From Gnetum montanum (lineage: Eukaryota; Streptophyta; Gnetopsida; Gnetales; Gnetaceae): DNA of 64,000 nt. The translations under genes and the position numbers were made by a program. Below the pieces are notes generated by a model, which saw nothing but the letters and a program-made list of their open reading frames with translations, was not told the origin of the DNA and ran no database searches. Location of the stretch: positions 444,153 to 508,152 of the forward strand of contig MNCI01029357.1 in NCBI GenBank assembly GCA_015680685.1, given 5' to 3'. Below are positions 1 to 12,671 of the stretch, in pieces. The stretch's first letter is position 1. Each line of letters opens with the position of its first letter.

Positions 1-374
1 TTACGTGTGGTGATCCCAGTAACGATTAGCGTTTGGTAAGCCACAGTTGCATAGTTCAGGGTGTGTCCGGTAAGTGGGAATGGATGTTGATGCTAGTTAA
101 TTTAGACTTAGGGCATTAGTTAGAGTTAGCTTAGTTTCTCAACCCTTTTCCCTCATAGCTTAGGAGATAAAACTAAAAATACCAAAAAAATCACATACCT
201 CAAACTTGCTTGACCATACACCGTGACACTTACAAGCAAGCCTGGGAAGACAACGAACGATTAACCCCAAGTGTTTCTTGTGGTGTTAAGGCATTTAGTT
301 TGCGGAGTTCGACCGGATCGCGCGTGCATGCTCGTATTCGTATGGTTGAGTGTAGGGGTACCTCGCCACTCATC
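1..374 (+). repeat. Right end of an A-family LTR, truncated by the window edge
   Basis: This is the last 374 bp of a Ty3/gypsy LTR. The same sequence is found reverse-complemented at 37311 and 43733, including the block around the ACCGGATCG motif and the AGGGGTACCTCGCC end. It terminates in TCATCA, the family's terminal inverted repeat. No tRNA primer site follows, so it is either the 3' LTR of an element entering from the left or a solo LTR. It interrupts the minus-strand gag that follows; CTTGT at 375-379 is the candidate target duplication, but its partner lies outside the window. Confidence 0.85.
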
Positions 375-3343
375 ACTTGTATTTCTCCAATATTATCATT
401 ATCAAGAGAGAAGCTTTGGTTGTCTCACCATTTTTGGGGTTGATTTTGAACTCGCTATTACAAAACACCAGTTTTGTTGACTTTGTTTCATCAATTAGTG
501 AAGGTGATACCATTATTTTGTGAATGAAATCTTCACTAGTGGGGATGTCCTTGCTAACAGGAATAGAGGTCAACATGTTCACTAATTCTTCATAATGTGT
601 AGTAGAATTCATTACCAAATCATACATGTTCTTTTTTTTCAAAGATTTCTTAACATGTTTCATTACATTGAGGAAGTCCTTGTTATTTTTCATTGATATT
701 TTGTTCTTGTTGGTTTTGACCTTCTCCATGCATCCTAGGATATGAGCTTTATATTTTAGGAGGTGTGCCTTGGCCTCTTTCTCCTTCCCGTGTGACTTTG
801 GATCCTCCTATATTTGACTCATTGAAGCAACTTGAGTGTTAGAGCTCATGGGAATGGATGAAATAGGGGTGGGCTTTAGTGGGCCAACCTCCTTCCATGC
901 CTTGGCTTACTTGTTGTCTCTGTTCTTAGGCTTTAGTGAAAACTTCTCATGTTGTTTCATTGGTGATTTCTTATTGTTGTTGTTTGGTTGGAAAGAAGTC
1001 ATTGTGTTGGACACCATGGAATGACATTGTTTGGTTGTAGTAGGAGGGTTGGCTATAGTGAGAAGAGGTACCTTGATCACAAAAGGCTTCTTGGGAGGTG
1101 TAGGTGATGGTATCCTTACAACAAAAGGGAACCTTGAACTAGAAGAAGTTGAAGGACCCTTGTCATTGCAAGGAGTTACCCAAATCATGAATGGCTCTTG
1201 TGTCGGTCTTGGATTGTTGCTCACATTGAATGCTACTATGGTATATGGATTATTATTAGCATTCAATGAGTCCTTGTAGACCTACATGGATTGGTTTTGT
1301 AGTTTGACTAGGTTAAAGACATCAAGGACTAACTTCCCATTATCTACAATCTTTTGCATTTCATCCTTGAGGGCTAAGAAGAACTCAATATCATGACCTT
1401 GCAATTGATGGTAGTGAAAGAAATGGTCAAGGTTGAAGTACTTAGGTATCAGTAGATCATCCTTGGTTGTAAGAGCAAGTTTCTTGTATCTTGTGGGAAT
1501 TCTATGTCATTTACTTATAGTAGATTCTCCCACTCTTTAACAACTAATCAAGGAGTTCAAATGGTTTTAGTAGTATTCTAGTATACTTTAGCGAATCATT
1601 CCTTTCAAAGTTCAACCTCATGTTGCCTAATGTAAAGGTCCCAAATGTTGATGGTTGATTATTATTGGTAGGGGCCTTGGGTTATTTCATTTTGGGCCCC
1701 TGCTTAGTCTTAGTCTCTTTGGACATAGTGTCCATGGCTATGTTGTTTTGCCTTTCCTTCTCTTTATCCTTCTTAGTGTATTGGTTCTTATATGCCACAT
1801 AGGTAAGGTCATGACTAGCCTTAGCAGGGTCCTCTATGTTCTTTATTTGTGGAAAAGCTTGGCTAAGGAACCATGGACCTAGGTAGTAGATCTTGAACTT
1901 AATAAAGTTATTCACTATTCCTTTAAATATAGCAAGAAGGTGAGTTTTAGATATGGGTTCAAGAATCTTATTCAAAAACGCATTCCATCATTGGATGACC
2001 TTTTGTACAAGTTCAAGGGATCCCTACTTGACCTTCATTAGTTAGTCAAGATTCATGCTAGATTTCAAGTTATACTTAAAATAGTTAACAAACTATGATA
2101 TTAAGTCTTCAGTTGAGGATATAGATCCTCTTGATAATGCGTGGTACTAGTCCAAGGCTTTCCTAGTAAGGGTCATAGGGAAGATTCACATTATAGTATG
2201 TGGAAAGGCTTGTAATAATAAGCACTAGAATTAGAAGGTAATAAGGTGGGAATTACGATCACCCATATAGTTTTACTTAGTGAATTGTGGTATAGGGATG
2301 CTTGAGGGAAGAGTTATCTATGAGACAGTAGGACTAATAGGATTGTCTAAATAAAAATCCATTATTTTCACTAGCTAAGTTTTCAAAGCCTTGAGCTTCC
2401 ATAAATATTCTATAAGATCTTGGATCATTTAGAATGCTTGATCTAGGCCTTGGAACATTCCTATGGGTTACAATGTCTATAAAAATGGTTGGGATGCAAG
2501 TTAAAAGGCTTATGGCCTCGCGATGGGCTATAGTACTAAAGGGAGAGGTTGGGTCATCATGGTTGTGGGAGGACTAAATAACAAAAATGATGTTTATGTT
2601 AGCACATGTGGTACAAAGGGATCAAACGATTGGATCCCACTATGGAGTCCACTGGTATGAAGAAGAGGTAAGCAATGATGAAGACCATCAATGATGGCCA
2701 TGCAAATTGAGGCTATATGGCAAAAGGCATAGAGGAGAATAGATGCATTGTTTAAGGAATGGAATGTACCTAGTGGGACACTATGATAGGTTTTGATCCA
2801 AACATAGTTGAGTACACAAGAGATAAGGATTGAGGCATCTATTCCAGAAGAGTAGTAGGAGAAGTTGAAGTAGGTGTGGTGGTTTGAGGAGCTGACTATT
2901 AAAAGAGGTTCTCTATAAAGTTTTTTGGTTCAAGCTTAGCCTTAAACTTGTCTTGCTTCTCATGTTAGCTTTCTAAATTTAGCTTCTTACTCTATTCATT
3001 CATCTTAACTAGTCAAGATAGTATATGCACATAAGTGTCATTGAGTGGTATTTGTTATATGGGAAGGGTATGTACTCTTTCCCATTGTGATGGATTAGCT
3101 TGTATTCATGTTTAGTCTCTATCTACATTCATGAAATGAGGAGGTTGGCTTGAATTTGGCACAAATTAAGTTATAGTAATCTTCATTTATGATTGCAAAA
3201 TATGGGCTTTGTCCCTTTAGCCTATGTAATTGCCTACACTGAACCATGATAGGGTCTTTCAAGTCATACACCCTCACAACATCTTGATTGGATGCCATAT
3301 CAGTCAGGTTAAGGGGTAAGATAGTTAATTGGCTAAAAGACAT
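375..3343 (-). pseudogene. Decayed Tat/Ogre-like gypsy gag
   Basis: Gag region of a Ty3/gypsy element, read right to left. A likely start is the ATG at 3298 (MASNQDVVRVYDLKDP), with an upstream in-frame ATG at 3343. The block at about 1680-2190 reads like a retrotransposon gag domain (SLTR..ALD.YHALSRGSISS, then LISKTHLLAIFKG). At about 1330-1500 there is a YHQLQGHDIE motif typical of Tat/Ogre gag, where family members have a Cys-His knuckle, but here both flanking Cys positions are Phe. A Pro/Ser-rich stretch at 907-1266 and a basic stretch at 375-729 follow. Many stops fall at expected Gln codons. The 3' side is cut at 374 by the LTR. Assignment to Tat is by motif memory; gypsy gag in general is more secure. 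Confidence 0.65.
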
Positions 3344-4840
3344 GGTTATTGCTTTAAATTTGGCTTAATAAAATGTATAATTAATTAATTAAACCAAAAT
3401 TCCAACAAGTGGAATTAGTTAAGATGCAAAAGTGGCATGGTTGTAAAATGTTGTAAAATACAACTACAAAATGTAGTGTAGGTTGCAATGATTGGCGATA
3501 CACCCTACACTTGAGAAAATACAATGGTTTTGTGTTGAAAACACCAACTACATTGGATTTGCCAACAATGGCTACACTAGAGGGGGAAAGGAGGTAAGAT
3601 GTTAATAACCACCTCACCTACTTGCCCTACTTTGGGATCCCCCCTCTTGATAATAATAATGCATGTTTCTAAAAATGTAAATAAAAAATTATCTTTTCAA
3701 AGGCTATGTTGATGGATAGAGAAGAACCAATGCTAGCTTTACTAGAAAATTTCATGGTAGAGGAGTTTAAGTGGTTATGGAAAATCAACACTAGCCTCTA
3801 GAATACACAAATGTAGTGTTGATTGGTAACCATGGTGACCTTTGAAAGTCCAACAACTACTATAAAAATTTTCCTAAAACCCCAAATCACCTACAACCAC
3901 AATGCTAGGTTTTGGTGGCAAAGCGATGGGTTGCAGCATTGCTTTCTCTTGTAGGAGAAAGTTTATCAAAGTTTAAATATCTTTAATGTAAAGTTAATGT
4001 TTTAACATGCAACAAATATTATCGAAATGGAAAAATGAGATTGAATATAGAACTTGGACAAAGGTTTAGGCCCTTCTTCTAGCATTAGAAAACTATTGTG
4101 CCTAAAAAATTCAATCGCTAGAAAACTAAAAGTCCTAGGTGTAGAATAGTTTTAAATTTGGATTCCAAGAGCCTCTGAGAAAGAGGATCCAAGGCATCTT
4201 GGACGATCTTGCTGATCACCTAGGAACTTCAAAAGTGTAAATAGGGTAAAAAAATGATAAAATGCTGTAGATCTAATTTAAAATGAATGCATTTAATAAA
4301 AAATATGATAATTTTCCTAAAAAATAGAACTATAAACTTTATTACAACTAAAATATTAAAAATAAAGAGAGATCAGGATGTGTACAAATGGTGCCTAAAA
4401 GCACAAGGGGTTCGCTTTGATGAAGTTCAAAGTTCGTTGAAGCTAGTAGTTTCCACACTATAGTCAAATTCACAATCCAGGTACTTCCAAACTTCTTAAA
4501 CTAAAATACTTTGCTGGTTCGTTGCACAAATCTACAACATTGTTCATAAGGAGGTAAGATGTGTGAATGATTTTTTAGGAAATAAGAAGTATCACATTAG
4601 AAGTCTTTATGCCCAAGCAATAGAGTGTTGCTCTAATAAAGCTTCACACAAGCCTCAAGGTTACAAGTGCTTGAAATGATCAAAAATTCTGTGCTCAAGA
4701 ATTACCAAAAGCTTTGTGTTTGCTCTTAGTTCTAAAGCCTAGGAATTACAAAATGGTAAAACATTTTTAATGTATTTAAATTTGGCTTATATAGGTTATA
4801 TGAATATTGAATTTTGATTGTAAATTTTTTTCATGATTAT
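3344..4840. other. No recognisable gene; AT-rich flank
   Basis: This stretch is probably the 5' leader of the minus-strand gag element plus older repeat debris. It has two short phrases, ACACTAG and TAGTGTTG, that recur loosely at 13680-13960 on the other side of element 1, so the two flanks may be one repeat split by that insertion. I see no coding signal longer than background. Confidence 0.5.
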
Positions 4841-5727
4841 TGATGAGTCATGTTTTGTAGGGCCATGATATCAAATATCCAATATCAAGGCTATGATGTT
4901 GGGTATCCAATATTAGGGCACAACCTTTGATGTCGAGCATTTGATATTTTCCCTTTTGTGCTAGGCTATAAATACAACATGAGGATGCAGAGTTGAGTGA
5001 AATATTGTTGATAGATTTTGGATAGCTTTTCATATACTTTTGATTTCATGTTTTGTTGTTTCCCAGTGCATGCTCATAGTGTGAAGTTAAGTGATTGTAT
5101 GACATCCTTATTCAAGTATGATGTACTTGGATGTGTTACATGATCAACAATAAAGATCAAGATTACTTTCATTATTGTAGCATCCACTTATATTTATTAT
5201 TGCTTTTAATTGTTTAATTGTTTACTATTTCCTTAGTTAATGTTTCCATTTATTACTCTTTATTATTTCCATTATTAAGCATAATGAGTATGAATAATTG
5301 TGAGCACTTAAGTGTAATCACTTGGTAACCCAATAGTGTATCATTTGGTACACCTAGTGACATACACTTGGTAACCCCAATGGTAGTTACGTGAAGTTCA
5401 AGGCATGTGTAGATAGTTAGGAATGGATACTCATCGCACATAGGCTAGTTAGAATTTATGGTCCATTGTTAATGAGTTTAAATAATTAATCTCTTCATTA
5501 TCATTAGGAGTAGTTTAGGGCTAGACAACATCAATCACCATATGCCTCACTTTGCACTAAACCATACATGACAAAGCTACCACTAGTTCAAGTTGGAAGA
5601 TAGCAAACTATGATCAAAGCATAATGATTTAGATGCACAACTAGTTCCATCCATGAAATTTGACCAGATCATGCATGAATGCTTGTGATTTTTATGGTTG
5701 GGCATAGGGTTACTTCTCTGCTCATCA
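4841..5727 (+). repeat. 5' LTR of element 1
   Basis: It starts TGATGAGTCATG and ends CTCATCA. U3 opens with several degenerate GATATC/CAATATC words (4866-4955), followed by a TATA box TATAAATA at 4967-4974. A polyadenylation signal AATAAA at 5149-5154 lies in a block (AATAAAGATCAAGATTACTT) shared with the LTRs at 12672, 21941 and 30553. It matches the 12672 copy base for base over most of its length, with mainly C/T and G/A differences. Confidence 0.9.
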
Positions 5728-5728
5728 T

Positions 5729-5746
5729 TGGTGTTGTTGCTGGGGA
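5729..5746 (+). other. Primer binding site, tRNA-Asp type
   Basis: TGGTGTTGTTGCTGGGGA lies one base after the LTR end. It differs from the complement of the plant tRNA-Asp 3' end (TGGCGCCGTTGCCGGGGA) at four positions, all C to T. Minus-strand DNA synthesis would start here. Confidence 0.88.
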
Positions 5747-5852
5747 TGGTGCTAGTTATCTAGATTAGTTATATTATACACAATCGTTGTAGATGCATTA
5801 ATGATATATCTTTTAAAAAATATTAATTCACATACATCATTGACTAGAAACA

Positions 5853-7841
5853 ATGTCTCTTGCACAAGGGAGTGATAATGCATTATATGGTGAGAACATT
5901 CATTAGAGAACTAACAAGATATATGTTGAAGAAAATTGGAGTGACCTACCTTATGCAAGGGTTTCATATGTTCATGACAACCTTGACGACACTCAAAGAC
6001 TACTTTCACCTAAGACAGAAAACCCTAAAGAAGATGAAGTCTTGCATTAGGGGAGGCCTCAAGGTCTAATACCTCCTCAAAACCTAGAAATAATAAATTA
6101 AAGGATTATGGGGAACACCATATAAGCCATGGAAATCCTCCCAATTCCTCATCTTTCTCCTCCTCTTCAATGTCTATTTTTGATGAAGATGAATGTAGGT
6201 GTAGAAACCAAGCTCATCATTGGCATCAATATAAAAATAAAAATGGAACCCATGGGAAAAGTCAAAGATGTAAAAATGAACATAGACAAAATCATCACAA
6301 TATAACAAATAGTAATAGATATTTTTATCACATGTTTGATGATGATGAACCCTTGTTGGCCATTAAGAGCTTAATGTAGATCATTGAGGTAGTTAAGATA
6401 CCCCACAAGCATCACAAGGAAAGTTTCCTACCTAGGTTTGATATGAATAATATCCCTAGATTTGTGAGAGGCTATGATTTAGATTCACAACATCATACAA
6501 GCCTTCCATGATGCCTATGTCTCATACAACATTGAAAGTGGATGGCAAAAGATTAAGCTCTTTCCTAAGACACTAATCAATAGGGCTAAATTGTGGTATA
6601 GATTGTTGAAACCAAATTCAATCTGACGATGGTCCACACTTTTGGAACTTTTCAACAAGAAATACCAAACCTGTGCAAGGGTGTCTAACCTAAGAAGATA
6701 GATCCAAGGATGGAGAAAACTAGAAACACTTATTGGCAAACAAAAAACATGGCTAAAGAAATCAAGGCTATAGACTCAACCATAGACAAAGAGGACAAAT
6801 GTAACATCTGCATACATGACCATCCGAAGGGCCATTGCCTAGCCATGTCACATCTACATGAGTATTGGGCTTTTGGATTAAATCCCAAATTCATACAAAA
6901 GCACATGCTTAGGAAATTTCCTTTTCCACACGGTAATTATAGACAGTCCCACAACCAATCTTTCTATCCTAGGGGGACTTATTACTAGCCTCAACACTAT
7001 CATCAACTACAAAAACCCACAATCATGGGGGAGGCCATCACCAAACTAGCCCTACCCTTACTACTAACTAAAACCATACAAATATTATGTTCAACATTCT
7101 ATTTCTCGAACTAGTTCTACATCCTCTACTTCAAATTGCTACTATTACTCTCCTAAGTATCACCAATCAATGACATCTCCTAAAGGATCACCATCGTGCA
7201 CCTCTTTCCCTCCATCCTATCCTCAATATTCTCATGCTCCACCTCATCATATGCCATTGAAAGCATCACAGGAAGGTTCAGCACCACAACATTAACAAAC
7301 AAATGCAACTTATGTTGCGAATGTGCATAGACATGCTAATGTTAATAGGTTCCCACTACAGACTCAGAAACATCCGTTATTTAGGATGCACCCCATGCAT
7401 AAGCACAACACTCATGGACCTACTACATCATCTAAACTAGCATAAGGCCAACCAAGTGTAATGCCTTTCCTTTCACAACCAATGTCCTCTGATCCTATGC
7501 AAGGGCCACCATCCATTGTTACTCCAACACCCAATAGAAGTAATGAATCTAGCATTGTAGAGAGACTAAGAAATCCATGCATATTGAATCATGATCAAGG
7601 GTGTAATCATGGGCCAGCCATCTACAATATTAGCACAAATCATAGTTTGACTCACCATACATTTAACAACCAAGTGTGTGAACAACAACTTGCCTACATA
7701 GCCACCACTAACCCAATAGACACCCAGTGGCTTGAAAATGAAAGGCTAACACTAATTTATATATCCATGGAGCTTGCCTATCCACTTATTAATTCTTGTC
7801 ATGATCAAACTCTTAGTCATGGGGAAAACAATCAATTCTAA
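5853..7841 (+). pseudogene. Gag of element 1, multiply interrupted
   Basis: It begins at ATG 5853 (MSLAQGSDNALYGENIH), 107 bp after the primer site. The capsid-type gag domain is visible at about 6485-6715 in one frame: IKLFPKTLINRAKLWYRLL, then LELFNKKYQTCARVSNLRR, the usual plant gypsy gag pattern. A Cys-His knuckle at 6800-6838 reads CNICIHDHPKGHC (CX2CX3HX4C). A Pro/Ser/His-rich tail runs to 7841 and ends with ATTNPIDTQWLENERL, which resembles the post-protease segment of element B (AATRQKDTQWLITNQES). The protease itself is missing, so the deletion joins gag to the post-protease spacer. Frameshifts and stops break it into at least six pieces. Confidence 0.75.
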
Positions 7842-9815
7842 CCTTCAAAATTAATAGGCATTTTTCATATTTTTGTCTTATAGTTTTTTTTATCATTTAT
7901 CATTTTCTTATCTCTTGATATAATTTTTTCTATCCTTTTCAACTTTTTCCACATTTTGTTTCATTTTACTTATCATTAATCTCTCTTCTAAATAAAACAA
8001 CCATGTTGTCCATTGAGGTGAGGTTTTCTCTATGTTGTCGAGTCATGAGAGACTAATTATTAAGATAGTGTAACCACATCATCCATCCACCCATTACATT
8101 AATAATAGGTTCTTACCTTGGTCATAATGATATTCTATTTAATAATCAAACTAAAAATAAATTCATAATCATTGTACCTAGAGAGAAAAGTGAAGAACCA
8201 AGGAGGAATGTGAAGGGTGTGACATCAAGGGGATTTGTAGATTCTCTTTGACTAATTTTGTATGTTCTATCATGTTGCTTTAGTTGTAATTATATCCTTG
8301 TAGATCTAACAAAAAAATGAGGGTAAGAGTAACATAAAAGGACACTCAATAAATTTTTGACGGTCCCACTAGAAAGACATGCTACCCATTTCTAAAGATT
8401 GGTAGCTTCTCAAAATTTTCCAAAAGAAAAAAATTTTTAAAAATAACATGCCATGAATAAACTCTTTCCTTGGACAAAATTCCAAGTGATGTTACTCCTT
8501 ATAACTATGGTAGTCTTATGGTTGTTAAACAAAGTGATTAAACAATGTGATGTCACTGGCATGTGGTCTAAAATTGGTTTAAATGTTGGGCATAACATAC
8601 CAATACCACATTTAATACAAGTTTCATTATGCCTATGGTAAGATAGCTCACATCCCAATTCCTACAATCCCTTCTAAAATCCATCTCATCTCGTTGTCTG
8701 TATGATCCTAACTTGTGGTTTTGTGTAACATAGAGTTACTTTCTCAAATTGGCAGTTTTAATATGTGTGTTTTGTTTCATAGGTATGCATTGCATTTAAC
8801 ACCTTTAGTGCCTATGAAAATTTTTATGTGTGGTTATACAAGGGCATTATGGGCTGAAGGCTACTTTGGGAAGGATCCACTTGTATAACTATTGTAACCT
8901 ATACTTGTTTGACACAACCACATCATTTTTAACCTTTCTAGTGCATAAATGTTAAATTTAATGCTTTCCCTTAGCATATACTTGATCCATTCCACACCAT
9001 AGGTCTAATAACCTTTTTCTTACATCTTCCAATATTTTAATGTTGGTGACCCCATCTTTTAAATGCTTTTGATGCCTAAATATAATTTCTTACTCTAAAA
9101 CTATGGACTTAACTCGAAACCTTCCAACCAATCCTAGAGCTTCATTTTCCATGCTAAGTACCCTCATCAAATATAAATTTGAGCACCCTGATATTGACTA
9201 CTCGATATTGGATTAGACTTGATATTGTGTACATGATATTGAGTCCATAAAAAGTATATATATGACCCCCATAGTGCCCCAAAATCCATTCTCATCATTT
9301 GCAGCTAGGGAAGCTTTTGAATTTTTCTTTCGTGACTATGAGCTCTATCCAATCAACTTCCACTTGCATTATTTTACTCCATATTGCTTCAATTTTCATA
9401 TTTTTTGAACCTATTTGAACTTGGAGTGTTCAATTTAGTTAGGGAAGGGGGTCTTCATGGAAAATTTTGGCTGATTTTTCAAAATTTTCTATCACCCTAA
9501 AGATATTACAAGGATAAAAATGTTAAAAACCTTGAGTGTTTTAATGAAAAATCAAGTGTATTAATGCTAGAAACTTTAATTTTTTCATCCAATGGACCAT
9601 AGCCATCATGATAAGCCATACAAAAGAAAAAAGAAACCAATTGTGAAGGGTCATAAAGAATATGAATACTTTTTGCGCATTTTTTTGAAATTTTTTCTAA
9701 CTCTACAATTATATGAGCTAAAGAAATTAATAAAGATAAGGTCATGAGTAAGGTATAAACCTATTAATGATAAATAAGATAACCTTAGTAATGTAAAACC
9801 CTTAATTGATTACAG
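7842..9815 (+). other. Non-coding centre of element 1 with a U3-like segment
   Basis: No RT, RNase H or integrase motif is visible in any frame. At 9190-9280 there are four GATATTG words followed by a TATA-like GTATATATATGA at about 9256. This resembles the GATATC-rich U3 of the surrounding LTRs and could be a nested LTR fragment or a promoter for the downstream ORF. CTTAATTGATTACAG at 9801-9815 resembles a 3' splice site placed exactly before the ATG of that ORF. Confidence 0.4.
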
Positions 9816-12448
9816 ATGGCCTCAAAAAGAGGAGGACAAGAAGGACATTCATAAGTAGCAAGTAAATACCCAAGAGGTGGTCGAGGCCAACAAGGAGAGA
9901 AAGAAAAACATGAGGAATAGGAGGGCAAATTATTTAGCATTTATCAAGAGGCTCCTACTATAGGGTAGTTGGTCCAAGGAAAGGCCATGGAACCACTAGC
10001 TCCAGTACAAGGACAATGCCTCACATTATCCTCAAAACGCCTTAATGATATTCAAGAGAAATCCATGTTGACCATGTTCATCATGAAAATCAACTTTGAA
10101 CCATTCATGGCATTTTCCCTTAAGGACATTATAACTTAACTTTAGGAATCACCTCTATTATCCATCCTTTTTGAAAGTGGGGAATGGTACCTTGGTGAGA
10201 TGTACCAATTTTGGCACAACAAAGAGGAAGGTACCATAGTCAACATCAATGGAGTCTCTATTTCTTTTTCAATCAAGGTAATCGTAGAGATCCTAAACCT
10301 ACTAAATGTGGGGGCCAAATTAGTATATCTATCCACAAGGCTAGATCCAAAAACCAAAAAGTTGTGGCTAAAGTGATCTTACAAAAAAGATGATAAAATA
10401 TACAATGGATTGACTTTGGAAGAGAGGACATATTTCAAAATCAACACATATGCGGCATACGAAAATTCAAAACCAATCTTCCCCAATTATACTTCATATA
10501 AATCCAAAGGTGGTTCGAGGAAAAGAAGGTGGGGAAGCCAACAATTCTATTTTCTTGCCTAATTAGGAAGCTATGTAAGCACGCTAAGATCTTGGGATAT
10601 ACCAATGACATTTCTAGGAAGGCTTAGAATGCTTTGTTTGCTGAATTGATTAAACCTATAGCACCAAGGAAAGACCTTGGTGAGAAATAAGAACTAGAGA
10701 AGGAAGTGAAATTAGAAAAAGAAATAGAAAAAGAGCCAGAGCAATAGAGAGAACCACAAGCCCCACCATCACTGTTGCAAGATTACAAGCCTTCAATGAG
10801 CCATTTACAAAAAATAGCTAAAACACTCAATTGGGGGACTAGAGATGAATCAAACCTCTTTAGAGTCATTTATGAGACTATGTAGTCCATAATTTCTGCC
10901 AACCTATCAAGGGGGTAGATTTCATTACAATTAGGAGGAGAATCCCAATGGTCACAATAAATCTCTAGTAATGCAACATCTATTTAGGTGACGCTTGAAA
11001 TAGGAGAAGGTGCCATAGTTGTGGTCATGCAACATCAAGATGTGGGAGGCATAGTAGAGGTCATAACAGATCATATTAATGAATCTTTCAATGTTCCTGT
11101 TGTGCCCCCAATGGACTTAACTGGGACTAGAGATGTCCAAATGCTAGCTAGGTCTTCAATAACTCTTACATTCCATGAGGATGTTCTTGATATATTACTA
11201 TAGATAAGACAAGTAATGACCACTCTTTTTAACATTCCGAGTGATGTCACTGCAATGCAATCAGACCTCATTACACAAAAGCAAAGTTGGTCATGGTAGA
11301 GACCAAGGTAGAACATGAAAAAATAGAATTGCATCAACTACAATAAGAGTTGGTTGCCCTAAGATCTAAATGATGGATCCTTTCCTAGCTTGTCATACCT
11401 TATCAACTGGAACAATTCTGAATAGAGTAGGTAAATTAATTTATTGAATAGAACAAGGCTACTAAACAAGAGAAGGAGAAGGTAGTCTGGAATGCCTTAG
11501 CTACTAAAGAATAAGCATATGCCCATAAGAAGGCATTGGCAATCACATAAGAAGAAAATAAATAGATTGTTGTAGATAACACAAGGTTGACCACTGTAAA
11601 AAACAAAAGAATATCTTCGAAGAAAATGTTTACTAGTTAAGAGAATTGATGAAGATCAACCAAGAGATCAATAGATTGCCTAGAGAAAATTGAACCCTCT
11701 CAATGGAGGAGGTGTGTCAGATATTTCAAAAATTTGCAATCGAGATAAGTGCATGGTAAAATAAGGTCAAGAAACATGAGAAGCTGAAGGAGTAGTTCTG
11801 GGACCAAGTTGTCCTGTATAAGCAAATTAACAAAAGGAAAATCCAAATGGGAATAGCCCACATTAGATCCATGTCAACACAAAATCCTAATTAGCAGCCC
11901 ATTCTAGATAGTTGTGCTCTAGTCCACCAAGTAGAAGGAAAGAATAAAGACTTGCAAATTGAAGACTTAGAGGAATACATGGCATTGGCTAACCGCCAAT
12001 ATGCCAACCTTGCCATGTTAACAATAGGTTGGCCCAGAGATGAAACAAAGCAATAAGTAGTGCCACCTATGCATTATATGAATAAGAGTTTGTAGACCAA
12101 AAAAATGCTTTACAAACACTACATGTGGCAAACTTAGAATTGGAGGTGATTAAGGCCTACTACCATGGATAGAATGATGTAGCCTCAAACTTGGCTAGGA
12201 GATTAATAGATCACTAGGAATTAAAAGAAAAGGTTAGGGCCTTTGAGGAGGAACGATAGTAGTTGATGGCCTAGTGCATGAAGGCCAAAAAAATGTTTCT
12301 ATAGCTATCATGCCCATGGGATGTATCGACTCTAGCACACATCAATTCAATAGCCTAGATGGCACATGATCCAAGGATGGAGGAAGAAAAGTTGTAGACA
12401 CTCTTAAACCACTAAAAATTCCATAAGCTTGGAGAAAAAGGAAAGTGA
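9816..12448 (+). pseudogene. 3' ORF of element 1 (env-position, coiled-coil-rich)
   Basis: An extra ORF between the missing pol and the polypurine tract, where Athila elements carry an env-like gene. It starts MASKRGGQEGHS at 9816 and stops at TGA 12446-12448. An N-terminal globular part at about 10060-10340 reads MKINFEPFMAFSLKDI, then GEWYLGEMYQFWHNKEEG and NINGVSISFSIKV, a pattern I associate with plant transposon proteins of unknown function. The C-terminal two thirds are Lys/Glu/Gln-rich and probably coiled coil (about 10690-10760 and 11600-12330). Two relatives occur in the window: the N-terminal part at 19269-20000 and the C-terminal part at 31628-32043, which shares the LSCPW.VST and EEEKLQ motifs and the stop position. 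Nearly all stops are TAG at likely Gln codons. The length is not a multiple of three, so at least one indel exists. I see no signal peptide or membrane segment; the function is unknown. Confidence 0.6.
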
Positions 12449-12660
12449 TCAATGGAACAACCACCACTGCCAGGAACTACATGACTTCCCCAATTTTGTG
12501 TCTTGTAATTTTGTGTCCAAATTTTTGTAAAACATCACTACAGTATGTAAAAGTTAATTTTTGTATTCATTTAAGCCAATCAATAATCCCATACCTTCCC
12601 AATTCTTTGTAAACAACTTATTCCTCATTTTTTTTAACTTGAGGATGAGTTTTCATTCAG

Positions 12661-12671
12661 TCATGGGGGTA
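12661..12671 (+). other. Polypurine tract of element 1
   Basis: TCATGGGGGTA abuts the 3' LTR and follows AACTTGAGGATGAGTTTTCA, a block conserved before the LTRs at 31403 and 38311 (reverse strand) and, more degenerate, before 21941. It is the plus-strand primer. Confidence 0.85.

Noticed and set aside
210-480. Two overlapping open frames at the window start
   Set aside because: They lie in the LTR, and other LTR copies do not keep them open.
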